Numbered from the stretch's first letter, positions 25,088 through 37,053 are shown. The stretch: 64,000 nucleotides of DNA from Malachius bipustulatus (GCA_910589415.1 OU342630.1:73714186-73778185), one strand, 5' to 3'. Numbers and translations are program-made. Notes: generated by a model from the letters alone, not told the origin.

Positions 25088-25259
25088 AAGAATTTTTGTC
25101 GCTTATTACAGTGGTGAAAACAGAAAAACAATTGAAAGTTTACGTTATAAGATATTCCTATTTTTATATCCAAAATTGCCTTTTTGGGAATATCTCATGA
25201 CGTGAACTTTGAATTGTTCTTCTGTTTTCACCACTGTAATAGGCGACAAAAATTCTTTA
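25088..25259. repeat. Inverted repeat, ~72-bp arms
   Basis: Positions 25088-25159 pair with 25187-25259, for example AAGAATTTTTGTCG, TTACAGTGGTGAAAACAG and GATATTCC with their complements. There are several mismatches, so it is older than the perfect hairpins. It lies just after an ACAGGGTGATGAAAAATCGC terminus-like stretch near 24990 and may be the surviving core of a larger foldback. Confidence 0.75.
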
Positions 25260-25854
25260 TTTCAATGAATAATAAAGTTTCTGGCTAAGTAAGATGACAT
25301 GCAGAAGATAAAACAAATGAGTAATTGGGAAAATATTATTGTGATATGCTTTTTTATTTATATTTAATGAATATTGCTCCACTGCCACTTTAAAATTATG
25401 CAAGTTACTAATTTAAGAAGACTTGAAAGTTGAACTGCAAACATAAGTGCAATGCAGCTTTGTATTGTCGACGAATCTCGGATGACTAGAATGAAAGCAA
25501 GACCATTGATAATAACCTTTATCGACATTACATGTCATTGTCGTAATATTATGCCTACACGGCCAACGAAAGATATTATTGCCGTTAAATTTTATGATTC
25601 TTATTTAATAAATTTTGAAACAACTATTGGATGTTTTATAGGACTTTCATAATATGGACAAATTTTGGCAGCTTTGAGGTGTAATAATAATAATTGGGAC
25701 CATAAAACAACGTAACAATAATAAACGTAGGTAACTTATAATTTCTTTGATAAATAGGTCATACGAGAGATGTTGAAGCATAAAATGGACGGTAATTGTT
25801 GAGGACATTGTACTTTTCAAACCATTTAACGCTGCAGAGTAGCACTTTTTAGTT

Positions 25855-25880
25855 TATTATTATTATTATTATTATTATTA
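25855..25880. repeat. (ATT)n microsatellite
   Basis: Uninterrupted ATT repeat of about eight units. Confidence 0.9.
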
Positions 25881-26032
25881 CTTACGAAAATAATACAATT
25901 TACAATTAATTAATTAAACAATTCAATTTAAATTTATATTGAAAATATAAATTTAATTAATTTTGAGTAAGTATCTGGAAAGTATCGCCGCTAAAATGTC
26001 TGTCACCCGGTCTGTGGGTCTGTGACTTTTCC

Positions 26033-26345
26033 AGGAAACACTCTACAGTCGTCAGTTTTCATCTGGGAAAGATAAAAGATAAAGATAAAATTTGGCTCGA
26101 TTGAAGCGGCGCACGGTCCCACGACGCCTATTGAAAATGAGCGGGATCCGTTCCCGGGAAGTGTCTATTTTCCAGGAATTTCGGGGTTTTTCGGGAATAG
26201 CCTAGGAAACACTCTAATTTGTGTCCGAAAGTTGCACCGATCGAGATGAAACTCGGTAGGTACGAAGCTCTGGACCCCCAAATACGACCTATTGAAAATG
26301 GGCCGGATCCGAGAATTTTAAGGCCCCCTTTCAGGGACGCACTTT
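26033..26345. repeat. Two diverged ~165-bp tandem units
   Basis: Both units carry AGGAAACACTCTA and then CCTATTGAAAATGRGCSGGATCC, at about 26033/26123 and 26206/26288. A third relative lies at 49795-49915 with GATCC and CCTATT...GAAAATCAGCG, so this is a dispersed family that is tandem here. There is no coding potential. Confidence 0.7.
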
Positions 26346-27111
26346 ATTTTTCAACATCCCGACACAAGAATTTGTTTCTCGGTAACGGTACATCGCGGAC
26401 AGATTCTGCTAGTACAGTTACTTAGGGAAAAAATGGACGTACAAACTTTGTAAAGATCGTTTTTCGAAAAAATTATTAGGTGAGCGGTAATCGGCCCTCA
26501 AAGAATAGAATATACTCTTTTCGCATGATTTTTCGATTTTTTCAAATTGTTTTCAAAATTTATTCGAAAAAATAACAAAACAGTGAGATAGAGCCGTTTG
26601 TTGCCTACAAAAAAGATACCCATGATTTTTACGTGAAAAGTCGGCAAGAACGATTTATTCAAAAAAACAAAAAATCTGTCCATTTTTCTAAAAATCACAA
26701 AAAAAAAAAATTTATGAAAACGGTGCATCCTAGCTAAAAATCAAATCAGACCTTTTTTGAATAGTTTTTTAAATGCTAATTTACTATCTGAAACATTTTC
26801 CCGAAAAATTCCCGATTTAAGAGCGGGAATCGTTTCTTTAAAACAACAACTGATCAAATGCTACTCTTTAACGCATGCTTTCGAATTTTTTTCGAAATAT
26901 TGTCTACCGATCGAAAAAATAACAAAGCTTTATGATAGAGACGTCCTTTACCTACAAAAAAGATGGATATAGTTTTTTTCCTTAACCGTTGGCAAAACTG
27001 TCAAAATTCGGAAAAACTTCGCCAGGTCATTGAGACTGTTTAGACGTGTTTCAAATATTTCTTCCTCCATCGACGACACAGTTCAACTTATGTAAAATTT
27101 TTTTCTTCGAC

Positions 27112-27295
27112 ACATAATTTGAAGTGTTGGCTTCATTTCGACTCGATTATGGCGCTACTTTAAACGAAAAATAAAAAAGTTTCACGCTGCTCTAAAATTA
27201 GCTTACACTTTTATTTTTATTAAAAAATCTATATTAATCCTTTTTTATTTTTTTTTGTCTTATTCTTTATGCACGATTGGGAAAATTAGAAGGAC
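27112..27295. repeat. Dispersed repeat copy 1
   Basis: Shares blocks in the same order with 32205-32400: CATAATTTGA, ACTTTAAACGAAAAA, AAATTAGCTTRCACTT, and GAAAATTAGAAG. Identity is partial, so the copies are old. Confidence 0.7.
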
Positions 27296-27715
27296 AGTCG
27301 GACGTGCCGGAGCGCGGGCTCGGTCGTTCGTTGCCCCGCTCATTATTATAATGATAGTTATCCGCCGATCCTGTTCGGGCTACTTTCTGTTTTTTCTTAT
27401 GCATTTTTGAAATAATTGTTTTACAATTAATTGCGATGTACTATTGGTCTTTCACTAATAATTTGGAGTGATTATTATTTTTAAAATTTTAAAAATGCGC
27501 CGTGAAAAATAGAGTACAGAACTTAATGTCATATTACCTATGCGGAAATTCCGTGAACGCGACCGAAGGAAATAATTTTTTTCGATTCGAAGAATCAAGA
27601 TGGCGGCCATTTTGTAATTTTAGCGTAATGAAAAGACTCCCGGCTACTACACCCCGATGAAATATTTTTATATATATTGACAAATTTCAACTTTGACTGG
27701 GATCTACCGACACTA

Positions 27716-27795
27716 CGGGCCGAAGGCCCGCCATGGAGGGCCGAAGGCCCGACGCCGCCGACAGGCCAAGATTTTCGTAAGGAAAATCTTGTTAT
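27716..27795. repeat. GC-rich palindromic block (GGCCGAAGGCCCG)2
   Basis: Two copies of GGGCCGAAGGCCCG flank CCATGGA. Then CGCCGACAGGCCAAGATTTT and a short hairpin AAGATTTTC/GAAAATCTT follow. A diverged copy is at 49580-49655 (GAAGCCGCCGGCAGGCCAAG, ATCTTCGTAAG). It looks like a hairpin end of a dispersed element, but no Helitron-type CTRR end was seen. Confidence 0.7.
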
Positions 27796-28423
27796 TGTTA
27801 TGGATTAAAATGGATTGTTAGATTTTTTACTTATTGTTTAATTGTCTCGTCAAGTGTGGCCTTGGAAAATTATAGATATTCTTATTTTTCAAGATATTAT
27901 CATTCTGTATAGAAAATTTTGCTTTTACTTTTCAAAATTTTTAACAACAACATTTTTCATTTATTCGTTCAAACGAGAAGAATATGCTACTATGCTTTGG
28001 CGCTTTTTATACAATAACCTACACCAGTAATATAATAATATTGTTTTCTTCCTCGATGTTGGTATAGGTATAACACTGTTAATGAGTTCCCAATTACTTA
28101 TTAACGCCATGTAACGTTTCACTATACTAACGAGAATTTATAGGAATGTTATTCTTCGTATACTTATTTCTCTCCAGTATTTCTTTCGGAAGTTGTAAAT
28201 ATTAATAATTACAGCCTAATTTACCGCTAAGTGAGGAAAATACCTTTCTCCTAATTAAATAATTAATTGCTCTATTATTGTTTTAAAAACAAGGATTGTT
28301 TTCGCAATTAGTTCATAATCGAACAGTTTTTTAGCTAATCATCTTCTTCTACAAGCTACTTAGTTGTTCTGGCAGTACTTTGCCTGACAAGTTCTGAATC
28401 TGCTTGCCTGAGAAGTTCTGCTT

Positions 28424-29030
28424 ATGGCTCGCTCCTGTCAGGTGGCTGTCGATGGAGTTCTTTCAGAAACCTTTTCTATCAATGCCGCCATATCCCAGGG
28501 TTCAAGTTTATCTCTGACTCTCTTTCTTATAATTAATTATATCACCGATTTGCTCCAAATAACAGAAAACCAATATAAAGTCCCGCCGATAACAGTTCTT
28601 GTATGTAGATGCGCGAACATCTGCCATCGACACACATTTTCGCAGAGAGTAACAACTACTCAGCAAAAAACTCCAATAGATTCTGACATTGGCAATAGAT
28701 ATTAAGTCCAGTTTAAAGCAGGGAAATCCCAGCCTGTCATCTTCTCCAAAAAGATCATGTTTTGGAGCCAGATAAAGTGATAGATGGACAGTCTCTTGGC
28801 CATCGTCATCTCTTCGTTTGCTTGGCGTGAGTCTGGGAGCGAACATGTCTTCGCATCACCATGTTGCAGGTCTGGCAAAGAGTGCTTCTCAGAATCTCGG
28901 TACACTATTTCCCACAAAGAAATTTTATACACCTCAAGAGCTTCTCCTCCTATACAAGGCTCAAATCCGACCATCCTTGGAGTGCTGATGTTCACATGTT
29001 TGGTGCTCAACTCCCGAACATATCAACAGG
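28424..29030 (+). pseudogene. LINE reverse-transcriptase fragment, frameshifted
   Basis: The first frame reads VAVDGVLSETFSINAAISQG, then SSLSLTLFLIINYITDLLQI, matching the RT block normally VPQGSVLSPTLFLLYINDLL. After it, where the YADD box should lie, the frame reads VCRCAN, so the catalytic motif is lost. A second frame from about 28813 reads RLGVSLGANMSSHHHVAGLA, KSASQNLGTLFPTKKFYTPQ, and ELLLLYKAQIRPSLEC, then a stop, then CSHVWCSTPEH. That is the typical thumb region of Jockey/CR1-like LINEs. Two frames, an internal stop and loss of both ends make it a dead fragment. No target duplication was recognised. Confidence 0.8.
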
Positions 29031-29059
29031 AATTAGAATAACTTCAATGATTAATTAGC

Positions 29060-30238
29060 TGACCAAAACTATTATTGTTTATAGCAGCCAGATGCAAAAT
29101 AGTGAGTAATTGTTTATGTGAACTTGTATAAACGGAAGATAAACTAAAATAAATAATCGTATAGTACTCAGGAAACATCTAAAGAGTTGCCACCTGTTGA
29201 GAAATTTCTCAATAAATTATACCCTGGCCTTCATTAAATTTCACGTTGAAGAGCTTGTCTACATTATGAATTTTTGTTTAATCGTAACTTTAAGGCAAGA
29301 ACATTATCCTCAAAAAAACAATAAATAATATTATCATAAGTTTTTTTTTTCATAAGACACGACTAGAATTATTGATGACCAATTAATTTCAATAAGCTGA
29401 CAACATAACTACGAGTTAACTTGGTGAAGAAGTAGTGTAGACACAGCTTAATTACAAGAGATTGAAAGTGAAGTAATTACAGGCAATTGTCGCCCTGATC
29501 ACGATAAGCTGATTGTCAGACAATGAAGCCCGCGGTGAATTGCATTGCAAAATAACTGGGTACTTGCAGAACGAGAGGAAATCAGAACTCTTCACTCTTC
29601 CGAACCAGGAGGTCCAAGCCCAGCGGGCTCACCCAATGACGTTCTCCTGCATTCCGTCATGTTGGCAATGGACTGGTTGGCAGTAATGACCAGTGGGCAG
29701 TAATAAGTTTGAGCAACCTCACTTAGGTATACTGAATTTCAATTGGAATGTCGAAAATGTAGTAAGCATACAGCGCTGTACGCGATCTCCCGTTTCTTTC
29801 GAAACAAGGCCAATAAATAGATGCAATATGTGGACTATGATAATAATTTATGTAAATTTGGTATATCATCAAAATCAACCTACATAACCAAGTACAATTG
29901 ACCATAACGAAATATATTCAAATATTTTCTGAGTAATCTCAGAGTTTTGATATCGCTTTGTGAAATTTTGAATATTATTGGACAAAGAATCAGGAAATTT
30001 ACTTTTGGTGCTACTTGAAGAGGTAAAAAAAATTATAAGAAATAATTTTTTTTTAACTAAACAAAAAAATGCAGCAATTTGGTGGAAATTATAATATGCA
30101 GTTATAACATTTCAATATTGATTACTAAACAAGTACATAATGTACCTATCATAAGACAGAACAATGTCACCTACCCTTAGAACTTTTGTTTTCTACTGCA
30201 GATTTCGATTTTACGAGAAAAAATACTTAGGACCTTTT
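29060..30238. other. No gene recognised
   Basis: AT-rich DNA. A slightly GC-richer patch at 29510-29710 has short open frames on both strands with no motif. Confidence 0.45.
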
Positions 30239-30372
30239 AGTGTATTTTTTAACAAAAAATACACTATTGAGGACGACATCACTTTTCGAAAATCACCCAA
30301 ACTCATCAAATGTCCATCGATCATGACCCCCAGATCACGAAAAAGTAGTTTTCCAAAATTCACCTGCCCACG
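30239..30372. repeat. Hairpin-headed module, copy 1
   Basis: It begins with the hairpin AGTGTATTTTTT-AAC-AAAAAATACACT (30239-30265), followed by GAGGACGACATCACTTTTCG and ACCCAAACTCATCAAATGTC. It ends CACCTGCCCACGATATATA at the start of a TA tract. Nearly identical copies are at 35309-35443 and 61212-61348. No coding capacity. Confidence 0.9.
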
Positions 30373-30437
30373 ATATATATATATATATTTATATATATAT
30401 ATATTTATATATATATATATTTATATATATATATATA
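30373..30437. repeat. (TA)n tract with TTTA interruptions
   Basis: Alternating TA with periodic TTTATA interruptions. It is directly adjacent to the right edge of the hairpin-headed module and is broken by foldback element D. Confidence 0.9.
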
Positions 30438-31629
30438 CAGGGTGTCCCAATATTCCATGGACATGGAGCAACCACAGATTACTGAGGTAAAAAAAAATCG
30501 CTCGGACCAAACTTATCTCTATACCAAAATGCTTCGTTTGTCCGCTAGAGGGCTTCAAAGTCTTTTGAAAATTTTAGTTTTTTTGAAATAGCTCAAAGTC
30601 GGCTGATTCAAATTCGATGAAATTTGGTAGGTAAATGTCTTATTGAAAGTACTAATTTCTGATGTACATGATAATTTGACGGAAACCCGGGAAGGGGTGA
30701 AACTACCCCTACCCTCCATTAAAATCGATCGTAATTGTTGATAGGGTAGCAGGAACGCTGTTCATGTTTTTTTGTTTGAAAGATACATCGTTTTAGCCCA
30801 TTTTTGGTCTCCTACAAAAATCTGTATCTCCCCGAGGTGCTATGTGATAAAATAAATTAGACGATGACACATTACCAAAATTTTATGTCATTCTTTTAAT
30901 TTGAAATCAAATTTTCAATTGTGCAGGTGATTATTTGATCTAATCTCATAAAAGATGTTTAGTATGGTTCGTTTTTTTTTTCAGGTGTTTGCAAACGATT
31001 TTTTTCAAACGCAGTAAACAGTTTGCAAAACGACGAGGTTCCAAGAAAAGTTAAAATCATTTTTTTGCGCAGGATGGAACTTTCTAGGGTCGAAACCGGC
31101 GCCCACATCGAGCATCTTTTATGAGATTAGATAAAATAATCACCTGACAATTGAAAATTTGATTTCAAATTAAAATAATTAAATAAAAATTTAGTTATCA
31201 TCGACTAATTTAATTTATCACATAGCACCTCGGAAAGATACAGATTTTTGTAGGAGACCAAAAATGGGCTAAAACGATGTATCTTTAAAACAAAAAAACA
31301 TGAACAGCGTTCCTGCTACCCTATCAACAATTACGATCAATTTTAATGGAGGGTAGGGGTAGTTTCACCCCTTCCCGGGTTTCCGTCAAATTATCATGTA
31401 CATCAGAAATTAGTACTTTCAATAAGACATTTACCTACCAAATTTCATCGAATTTGAATCAGCCGACTTTGAGCTATTTCAAAAAAACTAAAATTTTCAA
31501 AAGACTTTGAAGCCCTCTAGCGGACAAACGAAGCATTTTGGTATAGAGATAAGTTTGGTCCGAGCGACTTTTTTTTACCTCAGTAATCTGTGGTTGCTCC
31601 ATGTCCATGGAATATTGGGACACCCTGTA
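30436..31629. mobile_element. CAGGG-ended foldback element D, arms ~520 bp
   Basis: Arms 30438-30960 and about 31105-31627 are almost exact reverse complements, from CAGGGTGTCCCAATATTCCA at the left end to TGGAATATTGGGACACCCTG at the right. They meet around a spacer of about 150-170 bp. The element lies inside the TA tract. The tract and the following TTTCTCCAAAATCGCGAAAT continue directly at 35443-35510 in a copy lacking the element. It is one of the largest and least diverged foldbacks in the window. No transposase is encoded. Confidence 0.95.
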
Positions 31630-32180
31630 TATATTTCTCCAAAATCGCGAAATTTCGATTTTCAAAACGCTCCTGTAGCTTTATCTTTCAAGATTAGTGA
31701 ACGAAATTTTGGATTCTTGTAAATTATTCGAATGACGTTAGATTTTCGTTGAAAAAATTTCCAAAAGTCCCATCACTTCTACAGGGTGTCCCTTCAAAAT
31801 TCCATGAGCCCGGTTTTTGTCATCTCATTTCAGGTCGCAGTTTTGAATCTAGGAGGCTGAAATTTTTGTGGGAGTAAGATATCCACAAGGAGTGGTCTGG
31901 TATTGCACTTGAGCAAAATCGGCCGAGCCGTTTCAAAATGGCAGCCATTTGAATTTTTTTCCAATTAATGGAAAATTTCCAATTTTTTGAGCCCCCGTAT
32001 GAGCAAGATGGCAAAAAAACTTTGAAATAAAATTAACAGGATTTGAAGAAAATTATTGGAAATTTGAGTTAATGCAATAAAATTAGCATATTTTCCATTA
32101 ATAAGCCAGTGTCGTGGGTAGGAAAAAGGGTGAAAATGTGTCAATTCTATAACCGTTTATGAGTCCATTTTTGAAGAAGT
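31630..32180. repeat. ~650-bp unit, single diverged copy
   Basis: Continues the module after the TA tract with TTTCTCCAAAATCGCGAAAT, AACGCTCCTGTAGC, CACTTCTACAGGGTGTCCCT, AAAATGGCAGCCATTT and TAATAAGCCAGTGTCGTGGG. The same order of blocks makes up each monomer of the array at 35500-36960. Confidence 0.85.
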
Positions 32181-32204
32181 TGAATCGAAATTTTCAATTT
32201 TTTT

Positions 32205-32400
32205 TGCTTTAACATATAATTTGATGTCTTAGCTTCAATTCGCCTCGAGTAATGTAGCACTTTAAACGAAAAACAAAAAAGTTTTTCGCTTGTGCAAAAT
32301 TAGCTTGCACTTATTAAATCGATGAAATGGTTCGCAATTTCTTTTTTATTTTTTTTCACATTCAATTATGAATGGTTCTGAAAATTAGAAGAGCAAACGC
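32205..32400. repeat. Dispersed repeat copy 2
   Basis: Partner of 27112-27295, with matching order of ACTTTAAACGAAAAA, AAATTAGCTTGCACTT and GAAAATTAGAAG blocks. Confidence 0.7.
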
Positions 32401-32552
32401 AACAACAATTAAATCACCTACATGCAGGTGAAAAAAGTATTCAAATTGGTTTTTTAATAACAAAGATACGACCAGTTTAAAAAATAAAATGTGTAGGATG
32501 AAGTATTGGACGTACTACATATACCTACTCGGTCATCGCTACAAATTTGAAA

Positions 32553-32653
32553 GGTCCCTTGACTGAGTTTGTTAGGCAAGGGTATCCTTGCCTAAATAGT
32601 AAACTGTTGATGTGGGTTCGAAACCACGAGAGTGGGTTATTCTTTTTTTTTTT
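32553..32653 (+). repeat. tRNA-like pol III sequence (SINE or pseudogene)
   Basis: An A-box-like TGACTGAGTTTG (32560-32571) and a B box GGGTTCGAAACC (32614-32625) are spaced as in a class II tRNA with a long variable arm. GTGG/CCAC flank the T loop. The stretch between contains TTAGGCAAGG...CCTTGCCTAA. A long T run at 32641-32653 could terminate pol III. The 5' GGTCCCT does not pair with the 3' GAGAGTG, so there is no acceptor stem. This favours a SINE head or a tRNA pseudogene over a tRNA gene. Confidence 0.45.
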
Positions 32654-33141
32654 GGTAGGTAGGTGGTTTTCCGCTTTTCCCCCCAACAAATCGGATTATT
32701 TTTTTTTATTTTTAATTTTATATAAAATTTTATATTTTCACGCGCTTATGAGATCTGATTGACGTCATTGTGCCGATTTGACGAAAATAGGACCGCCTCT
32801 ACTATTATATCTTGTGTAAGTCATTGCTTCACTCGGAAAACGAAAACATCACATTTATCACATTATCGGTCCTTTATTTCGCTCTTTTATTGCTATTACA
32901 ATTTTGTACAGAGCACAACACATTGTTGTATATCGAATAAACTGATTATTAAAACACCACATTTTTTCTTCTTTGTTTTTTTTTCTTTGTGCTAGATCTA
33001 TACATATATTATGTTATGTGATAGATTGTTATAAGTAGTATTACGGCTTTATTTATTATATTAAAAGTGTTTATTACTACATGGATGTCCCATTTAAAAA
33101 GAACTGGGTAGGTACATGGGAATCTCTGAAACGATAAGAGA

Positions 33142-33300
33142 TACAGGGTCAGATAAATTAGAGAAAATTGCATATTTTCATTATTATTAAGAATCTGAAA
33201 CAAAATATTTGTAAACCTCAGGACGCTGCTGAAATATCCTGCAAAAATGGAAAATTAAAAATTAAGATATCCTATTTTATGAAAGAAGTTATATTTTTTA
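33142..33300. repeat. Fragment of the 41509 foldback family
   Basis: Starts ACAGGGTCAGATAAATTAGA then ATTAAGAATCTGAAACAAAA, matching the left arm of 41509-42308 (GGTTAAATTAGAGAAAA, TTAAGAATCTGAAACAAAAT). A weak inverted partner to later sequence exists: GTGATCCACAAAATTTTTCA near 33547 against its complement near 34430. This suggests a larger decayed foldback of about 1.4 kb. Confidence 0.55.
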
Positions 33301-33922
33301 ATGTCATTCGATATTTAAAAAATCAGGAAAACCAAAAATTTTAATCGTCTTTTTCGAATTTTCGAACAAAATAAGCTCTGTTTAACCGAAAGTGATAAAT
33401 AACCATTAAAGCAAGCAATGTGACGTCATTTTGCGACTACATACGACGTCATTCCGTGATAAAACTTTTTTATTCGAAAAAAAGAAGACGATAATTTTGA
33501 ATTTTTTTTTTAATGTGATAGCTTTTTGGTAGCCCTTATATCTTGTGATCCACAAAATTTTTCATCAACTATTGCCTTGAATAAAATTAAGCATGTCTGC
33601 CAGATAAAACACAAACAATCGGTAGGTGTGTAAAGGCCGGTCCAGACGCAACGACTAATTGAACGACATGTCGAATCAGACAAAATGAATCAAGTAAAAT
33701 GTGAATAAGTGAACTACTCCAATCAAAGATCTACAAATCATAGAACAATAAATAAAAACATGACTGGACTTGCACTGCATAATGAACTTTGTACTTTGTT
33801 GAGTAAAGAAACTAACCTGGAACAGTAACGACATCTGCTGAGTATGTGTGGTGCTGAGCTTACTACTAATTTCATTTGGCATTGGTTGTATTTCAAGGAG
33901 GATGAAAAACGTGAGTCGTTGT

Positions 33923-33984
33923 AGGGTACCTGTATTACCGACACTGACGCTTACGAGCCCTAGTGTCGGTAATACAGGTACCCT
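33923..33984. repeat. Perfect 22-bp hairpin with 18-nt loop
   Basis: AGGGTACCTGTATTACCGAC then AC at 33923-33944 is exactly complementary to 33963-33984, and one further T/A pair closes inside. There are no transposon-like ends. Confidence 0.9.
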
Positions 33985-34667
33985 AAGTCGTTATCTCAGA
34001 AACACAAAATATTATTATGTCTCTCTGAACGAGGATAAAATAACAATTCAATTTGACGTTTCAGTTCGAGTTTAAGTTTTATAATTTACCATTTTATAAT
34101 AATTTCACTTCCAATTCGAACCAACGCACAAACAATAACAGAATTTATTAAGAATAGTGGTCAAAAATGGCATATGAATCATAAAAAAGTGGCAATAAGG
34201 TAGGTGTTTAGTAATATACCAGTATATTCATCAGGTTATTAAATTGTAGTTATGAATTATTGCTTTTCGCAATAAATCTTTAATATTTTAATGATACTGA
34301 CATGAATTGAAATTAAATATGACACAATGAGAATTGGAACTACTAAAGTTATTTTAAAATTATTATTTTAGTAAAATGAGCTCAGAAATGACTACAATAG
34401 CCATCTCTCTCTTCCAAGGCGCTAGTTGATGAAAAATTTTGTGGATCACACGATATAATGTGTTTAATACAATACCGAATAACACGAAAAAAACAACATT
34501 AGGTATGTCCGTAAGAAAAACAAAATTTGACTATGAAAGCTCTAGGGTTTAGTTGACCGTGAAAATTTTTATATCATCAGATGGATAGCTGTTGACGACT
34601 TATGCAAGCCTACAAAAAATTAGTACTCGCACGGTAGGTACATGGTACACTATAATATTATGCGACT

Positions 34668-34772
34668 ATGGAAAATTACAGAAAGCCAATTTAAAATGCG
34701 GTTAAAATATTCATAATTGAATCGCATAAAAATACACTATTTCTGCGATTGATGCGCAAGAAGGTTTTTTTA
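34668..34772. repeat. ~105-bp repeat, copy 1
   Basis: Contains AGAAAGCCAATTTAAAA, then ATATTCATAATTGAATCGCA, then TGCGATTGATGCGCAAGAAG. The block from AATATTCATAATTG to AAGAAGGTTTTTT is identical to that at 37054-37166. Confidence 0.9.
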
Positions 34773-35308
34773 GTTCATACAGATGACGCTGCAATCGACG
34801 ATATTAATTATTATTTGTTATATTAGGTATTACCCACTGAAATTGAATGACAGAATTCAAAAATGGAGATAAAATAATCAAACAAATTCTACGCGTTTTT
34901 AGTTGCAAGATCTGAATCTGCAATAAAAAGGGTTCCTAACTACAATCAGATGCAAATAAAACGGGCCAGGTAGTATTTTTTGAAAATTGTGTATATTTTT
35001 TTAGATATTTTTGCTTCCAGGTTACGCTTTTGATTTTTATTTAAAAAGGTTTTCCTCCTGAACGATTCAAGAAACAATATGATACTTTTTCTCATTTTAA
35101 CAAACAATAACATCACTTCGAATCATAACTCTCAGTTAACTACAGTCTGTTGCAGGAACAACAAGCTACCTAGCAACCGAAAAATGACAAACAATTGCAA
35201 AACACACGCACTCTTTGCGAATCTGATGAATAAATAAAAAATTAAAAAAAAATTGATTTCAGTTTTCTAACATTGATCATTTAAAATGAGAATAATTTTC
35301 AATATATT

Positions 35309-35442
35309 AGTGTATTTTTTAACAAAAAATACACTATTGAGGACGACATCACTTTTCGAAAATCACCCAAACTCATCAAATGTCCACCGATCATGACCCC
35401 CAGATCACGAAAAAGTGGTTTTCCAAAATTCACCTGCCCACG

Positions 35443-35443
<1 letters not shown>
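35309..35443. repeat. Hairpin-headed module, copy 2
   Basis: Same hairpin head and CACCTGCCCACGATATATA end as 30239-30372, with only a few substitutions. Confidence 0.9.
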
Positions 35444-35496
<53 letters not shown>

Positions 35497-35498
35497 AT
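35443..35498. repeat. (TA)n tract, unfilled site
   Basis: TA tract with TTTA interruptions joining the module directly to TTTCTCCAAAATCGCGAAAT. This is the empty counterpart of the tract occupied by foldback D. Confidence 0.9.
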
Positions 35499-36960
35499 TT
35501 CTCCAAAATCGCGAAATTTCGATTTTAAAAACGCTCCTGTGGCTTTATCTTTTAAGATTAGTGAACGAAATTTTGGGTCCTTGTAAAATTTGGGAATGAC
35601 GTTGGATTTTCGTTGAAAAACTTTCCAAAAGTCCCATCACTTCTACAGGGTGTCCCTTCAAAATTCCAGGTATCCGGTTTTTGTCATCTCATTTCAGGTC
35701 GCAGTTTTGAATCTAGGAGGCTGAAATTTTTGTGGGAGTAAGATATCTATAAAAACTGGTCTGGTATTGTACTTGAGCAAAATCGGCCGAGCCGTTTCAA
35801 AATGGCGGCCATTTTAATTTTTGGAAAAAGGACTATTTTTTGAACCCCTGTATAAGCTAGATAGAAAAAGAGTTTTATATCAAATTCACAATATTGGAAG
35901 TAAATGACTTGAAATTTAATTTCATGCAACAAAATTTGCATTTTTCCTATTAATAAGCCAGTGGCGTGGGTAGGAAAAGGGTAAAAATGGCTAAATTTTT
36001 CCAACAATTTATGAGCACATTTTTGAAGTAATTAAACTGAAATTTTTACAGTAGACAACTATACTAATAGACTTCAACCCTTGAGAATTTCAAAAAGTAA
36101 ATAAGAAAAATGGCGGAGATATTCGATTTTTTTTTACATGATGTTTTTTTTAAATTAATTTCTCTAAATTTTTAAAAACGCTCCTGTAGCTTCATCTTTC
36201 AAGATTAATGAACGAAATTTTTTACTCTTATAAACCTTAGGGCTGACGTTTGATTTTCGTAAAAAACATTTTCCTAGAGTTGTGTTACTTCTACAGGATG
36301 TCCCTCCGAATTTCAGAAAAAAAACCGTCCGTGAGGCACGGTTTCTGGTCGAAGTTTTCAATCTAGAGCGCTGAATTTTTTTTGGTAGTAAGATACCCTC
36401 AAGTAGTCGTCTGGTACTGTATTTGAGTAAAATAGGTAAAGACATTCCAAAATGGCGGCCTTTTCAATTTTTGGAAAATGGCTAGATTTTGAACCCCTAA
36501 ATAGGCAAGATCAAAAACTTTTAAACAAAATTAACAAGATTGGAATAAACTTATTTGAAATTTGAGCTAATGCAATACAATTTGCATCATTTCTATTAAT
36601 AAGCCAGAGGCGTGGGTAGGAAAAGGGTAAAAATGTCTACATTTCTATAAACATTCATGAGCTTATTTTTGAAGGAATAGAACGGAAATTTTGATAGTAG
36701 ACAACTATACTAATAGCATTTAACCTTCAAAAATTTCAAGAAGCAAATATAAAAATGGCGGAGATATATTCGAATATTTTTAAATGATGTTTATTCCTCT
36801 AAAATTTCAAACTTTCGGTTTTCAAAACTCTCCTTTCAGTTTTTTCCGAATTTATTAAAGGTAGTGTAAAAAATAGTATTTTTCAAGTAAAGTTAGCCAG
36901 TGGCGGGCATAGGAAAAGGGACAAAATTGTAAAATTTTGCCAATTTTTTTGATTTTTAAA
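35499..36960. repeat. Tandem array of ~650-bp units (2 plus partial)
   Basis: Units run from about 35499 and 36160, with a partial unit from about 36790. Each carries AACGCTCCTGT, a CTACAGGRTGTCCCTYC stretch, AAAATGGCGGCC, TTAATAAGCCAG and GGCGTGGGTAGGAAAAGGG, then GTAGACAACTATACTAATAG and AAATGGCGGAGATAT. Units are diverged, so the array is old. Open frames within it are not conserved between units. Confidence 0.85.
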
Positions 36961-37053
36961 TTTAAAAATCCGATCTAAGGCACGTGTTGAAACGAAATGA
37001 AATGAAATTATCACAGAAAATTTTTCACATTAAAGCACTACGCTAACATGACA

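Noticed and set aside
27716..27795. Helitron 3' end at the GC-rich palindromic block
   Set aside because: The hairpin is followed by GTTAT rather than a CTRR-T end, and no Helitron 5' TC end or Rep/helicase sequence is present.
30164..30490. 108-codon frame ending in isoleucine/tyrosine repeats, and similar frames at 35380-35599
   Set aside because: They are generated by reading through the (TA)n tracts and the repeat module.
32553..32653. Functional tRNA gene
   Set aside because: A and B boxes are plausible, but the acceptor stem does not pair and the anticodon arm is not convincing. A SINE or pseudogene is more likely.
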